DNA of 64,000 bases from Rhodoglobus sp. (GTDB taxonomy: Bacteria > Actinomycetota > Actinomycetes > Actinomycetales > Microbacteriaceae). Position numbers and translations under genes: made by a program. Location: positions 1 through 64,000 of the forward strand of contig JAODLY010000009.1 in NCBI GenBank assembly GCA_025464445.1, in the 5' to 3' direction. Of this stretch, positions 61,815 through 64,000 are shown in pieces. The first letter of the stretch is position 1. Every line of letters starts with the position of its first letter. A model generated the notes under the pieces. It saw only the letters and a program-made list of their open reading frames with translations, ran no database searches and was not told the origin of the DNA.

Positions 61815-62410
61815 TTGCGACCCCGCGATGCGATTGCGTCAGCCACCCGCCACGCCGAACGGATGACGGCGGCGGCGACGACGGCTTTGATGATCCCGCC
61901 GACGATGAAGGGGTAGAGACCGGCGGCGACCGTTTGCCGGAGATCGAGCCCCAGGCTCACGGCGAGCCAGGGCAGGCCGACCGCGAACACGATGAGGGAT
62001 CCCGCGATGAACGACACGATGGCGCCGACGATCCGCCGGTCCCACTGCCGCTGGGCCAGCCAGCCGGTGAGCCCCGCGGCGAAGATGAAGCCGACGATGT
62101 ATCCGCCGGTCGGCCCAGCAAGCACGCCCATGCCGGAGGATGCGTCGCTGAACCACGGCACACCCACCACGCCGAGGGCGGCGTAGAGCACCATGGACAG
62201 GACGCCACGGGTCGCCCCGAGGGTCGTACCGACGAGAAGCACGGCGAGGGTCTGCCCGGTGATGGGAACGGGCCACAGTGGCACCGCCACCTGGGCGAGG
62301 AGTCCGGTGAAGAGCGCACCCCCCGCCACGAGGGCGATGTCGGTCGGAACCGAGCGGGGGATCACGCGGTCCGCGAAGGTCTGGCGTGCGGTGGCTGGGA
62401 CGGTTGTCAT
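61811..62410 (-). CDS. bioY: BioY-family biotin transporter (ECF S component)
   Basis: This 199-residue membrane protein has about six TM helices. It carries the BioY motifs VPLWPVPITGQTLAVLLVG, GVPWFSDASSGMGVLAGPTGGY and FIVGGIIKAVVAAAVIRSA. BioY binds and imports biotin, alone or with the ECF energising module BioM/BioN, which is not present in the window. Its start and stop overlap the acyl-CoA ligase and enoyl-CoA hydratase by 4 bases each, so it is a true member of the catabolic operon. No biotin-dependent carboxylase gene lies here. Confidence 0.93.
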   Translation of the reverse strand: MTTVPATARQTFADRVIPRSVPTDIALVAGGALFTGLLAQVAVPLWPVPITGQTLAVLLVGTTLGATRGVLSMVLYAALGVVGVPWFSDASSGMGVLAGPTGGYIVGFIFAAGLTGWLAQRQWDRRIVGAIVSFIAGSLIVFAVGLPWLAVSLGLDLRQTVAAGLYPFIVGGIIKAVVAAAVIRSAWRVADAIASRGRK

Positions 62411-63981
62411 GCTTGCTCCTTTGTCGTGTCGATGCTCCGCCTGCGGAGTTCCTGCTTGTCGATCTTGCCGTTGGAGGTTTTCGGCAGCGGTTCCGCGGTG
62501 ACGTAGATGATGGCCGGCACCTTATGGTGGGCGAGGCGTTCGCGGCAGTAGGCGATGAGGGCATCCCGGCGATCGTCGACCCAGTCCGTGGTGAGGAACG
62601 CCGTGACGACCTCGCCCCAGTGGTCGTCGGGGGTGCCGACGACGCCCGCTTCGAGTACGCCCTCGAACTCGAACAGCACGGACTCGATCTCGATGGGGTA
62701 GATGTTCTCGCCGCCGCGGATCATCATGTCTTTCTTGCGACCGGCCAGGTAGATGAAGCCCTCGGCGTCCCTGCGCCCCATGTCGCCACTGCGGTACCAG
62801 CCGTCCACGACGGTGGCCGACGTCTCCTCTGGCATGTCGAGATATCCGGTCATGAGCACGTCGCCCCTGGTCACGATCTCCCCGACGTCACCGTCGGCAA
62901 CCTCGTCCAGGTTCTCGTCACAGATCTTGACCACGGTGTTGTAGCTCGCCTTGCCGATGGACCCGAGCAGGTGCTCCTCACCTGCCACGCCGCGACGGTG
63001 TGCCGCATAATCCAGAACCGTCTGGCTGCCGACCTCCGTTGCCCCGAACAGCTGGAGGAAGTCGCATCCGAAGGTGTCCATGGCGCGCCGCAGCAGGGCC
63101 GGCGGCATGGGTGCGGCGCCGTAGCCGATCGCCACGACGCGGCTGAAGTCCCGCTTCTCGAGCCCGGGGAGCTGCAGGAGCGTCGAGATCATCGTGGGCA
63201 CCAGGAAGCAGTGAGTGAGGCCACCGTCGCTCAGCCATTCCACCAGCTCTTCCGCGACGAACGAGCGCAGGGCGAGAATGCGGTACCCCATCGACAGGCT
63301 GGTGAGCAGGTGCGAGAAACCCGACACGTGATACAGCGGCGACCCGTTGTAGTGGAAGGTCTCACCGTTGAATTGCCGGTCGATGATGGTCTCCAGCGCG
63401 TTGCTCTTGAGCATCCGGTGGCTCTGGAGCACGCCCTTCGGGCGCCCCGTGGTGCCGCTCGTGAAGGAGAGGCGCAGGACGTCGTCATCCGCGACCTCAG
63501 GTGCGACGAAGTCGAGTGAGCCGGACGCGATGAGTTGTTCCATCGTGAAGTCGGCGGGCCCGGAGCCGGGCTCGAGGGCGATCACGGCTTCGAGGGAGGC
63601 GATCGCGTCCTTGAGACCGGGGTGGCGCTCGAGGCTGCGCGCGTCCGCGAAGAAGAAGCGGGCATCGGCTGCGGACAGGAACATCTCGACTTCGCGCGCC
63701 ACCAGCCGCGGGTTGAGGGGCACGATAGTCGCGCCGATGGTCATCGTCGCGATGAGCATCTCGATGAAGTAGGCGCTGTCGATGGACATCACCCCGAGCC
63801 GGTCTCCTTGGCCCACGCCGATAGAGAGCAGGCCAGAGCACAACCGGCGCACCCTGTCGTTCACCTCGGCGAACGTCGACCTGGTGTTCGTGCCCCCGTC
63901 CACGATGAAGACGCTGTTCGGGCGCTCCCGCGCATGGATGGGCAGCCAATCCCCGATCCTGATGCCCTGTGGCGAGCTCAT
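62407..63981 (-). CDS. AMP-forming acyl-CoA synthetase/ligase
   Basis: This 524-residue ANL ligase begins at the ATG at 63981 (AAGGAG 8 bases upstream). Signatures are RLSFTSGTTGRPKGVL (P-loop), FGATEVGSQTVLDY, WYRSGDMGRRDAEGFIYLAG and GGENIYPIEIESVL. The C-terminal lysine is in LPKTSNGKIDKQEL. It activates a carboxylic acid to the CoA ester. As the first visible gene of the operon with BioY it would activate the acid that BioY imports. The gene is complete; DNA beyond 63981 is only 19 bases. Confidence 0.93.
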   Translation of the reverse strand: MSSPQGIRIGDWLPIHARERPNSVFIVDGGTNTRSTFAEVNDRVRRLCSGLLSIGVGQGDRLGVMSIDSAYFIEMLIATMTIGATIVPLNPRLVAREVEMFLSAADARFFFADARSLERHPGLKDAIASLEAVIALEPGSGPADFTMEQLIASGSLDFVAPEVADDDVLRLSFTSGTTGRPKGVLQSHRMLKSNALETIIDRQFNGETFHYNGSPLYHVSGFSHLLTSLSMGYRILALRSFVAEELVEWLSDGGLTHCFLVPTMISTLLQLPGLEKRDFSRVVAIGYGAAPMPPALLRRAMDTFGCDFLQLFGATEVGSQTVLDYAAHRRGVAGEEHLLGSIGKASYNTVVKICDENLDEVADGDVGEIVTRGDVLMTGYLDMPEETSATVVDGWYRSGDMGRRDAEGFIYLAGRKKDMMIRGGENIYPIEIESVLFEFEGVLEAGVVGTPDDHWGEVVTAFLTTDWVDDRRDALIAYCRERLAHHKVPAIIYVTAEPLPKTSNGKIDKQELRRRSIDTTKEQA

Positions 63982-64000
63982 GAGCGACACTCCTTCGTGG

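Overview
The window is high-GC DNA with frequent GTG starts and many 1-13 bp start/stop overlaps. It carries interspersed TCGATACG-type palindromic elements and sugar ABC operons that lack an ATPase gene. Together these point to an actinobacterium, most likely of the Microbacteriaceae; the genus cannot be fixed from sequence alone. I saw no rRNA, tRNA, CRISPR array, transposase or prophage gene.

Layout. (1) 1-4.9 kb: a molybdenum cofactor block (moaC-moaB fusion cut by the window edge, moaE, moaD, moaA) beside a likely client, a sulfite-oxidase-like molybdoenzyme with its own flavin reductase and a small Zn-ribbon protein. (2) 4.9-9.1 kb: a cyclase-family hydrolase with a probable 5' frameshift and a repeat-derived tail, a GntR regulator, a nitrilase-family amidohydrolase and an APC permease. 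(3) 9.2-14.4 kb: the ilvD-ilvB-ilvN-ilvC branched-chain amino acid operon. (4) 14.4-19.8 kb: a glycine-rich surface protein, otsA-otsB (trehalose), corA (Mg2+) and an unknown gene. (5) 19.8-26.1 kb: a TetR-controlled MMPL/YhgE membrane operon in which the MMPL protein carries a degenerate ABC-ATPase domain, then three small genes.

(6) 26.1-33.3 kb: a gamma-glutamylation amine pathway (glutamine-synthetase-like ligase, aldehyde dehydrogenase, gamma-glutamyl hydrolase, SDR, FadR regulator) divergent from an ethanolamine-type permease. (7) 33.5-46.5 kb: SIS-domain protein, sugar kinase, aldehyde dehydrogenase, copper amine oxidase, Gfo/Idh dehydrogenase, a sugar ABC importer and two paralogous GntR/UTRA regulators. 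The importer promoter and the SIS-kinase promoter share a TACCTCTTG box, which suggests one regulon, possibly for a glycated amine or amino sugar. (8) 45.4-47.0 kb: a D-serine-dehydratase-like enzyme divergent from RidA.

(9) 47.0-55.4 kb: a fructan or difructose-anhydride locus with RbsD/FucU mutarotase, two permeases, binding protein, LacI regulator, GH172, GH32 and a PfkB fructokinase. The LacI-type operator lies upstream of both the importer and the GH operon. (10) 55.6-64 kb: a CoA transferase pair (scoAB) convergent with a tightly overlapped operon of acyl-CoA ligase, BioY biotin transporter, enoyl-CoA hydratase, ADP-forming acyl-CoA-synthetase-like protein, SDR and thiolase. The BioY gene inside a beta-oxidation operon is the most thought-provoking arrangement in the window; catabolism of biotin or a related cyclic acid is one possible reading.

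Gene families are called from motifs and overall resemblance only, because no database search was possible. Substrates given for catabolic operons are inferences from gene context.
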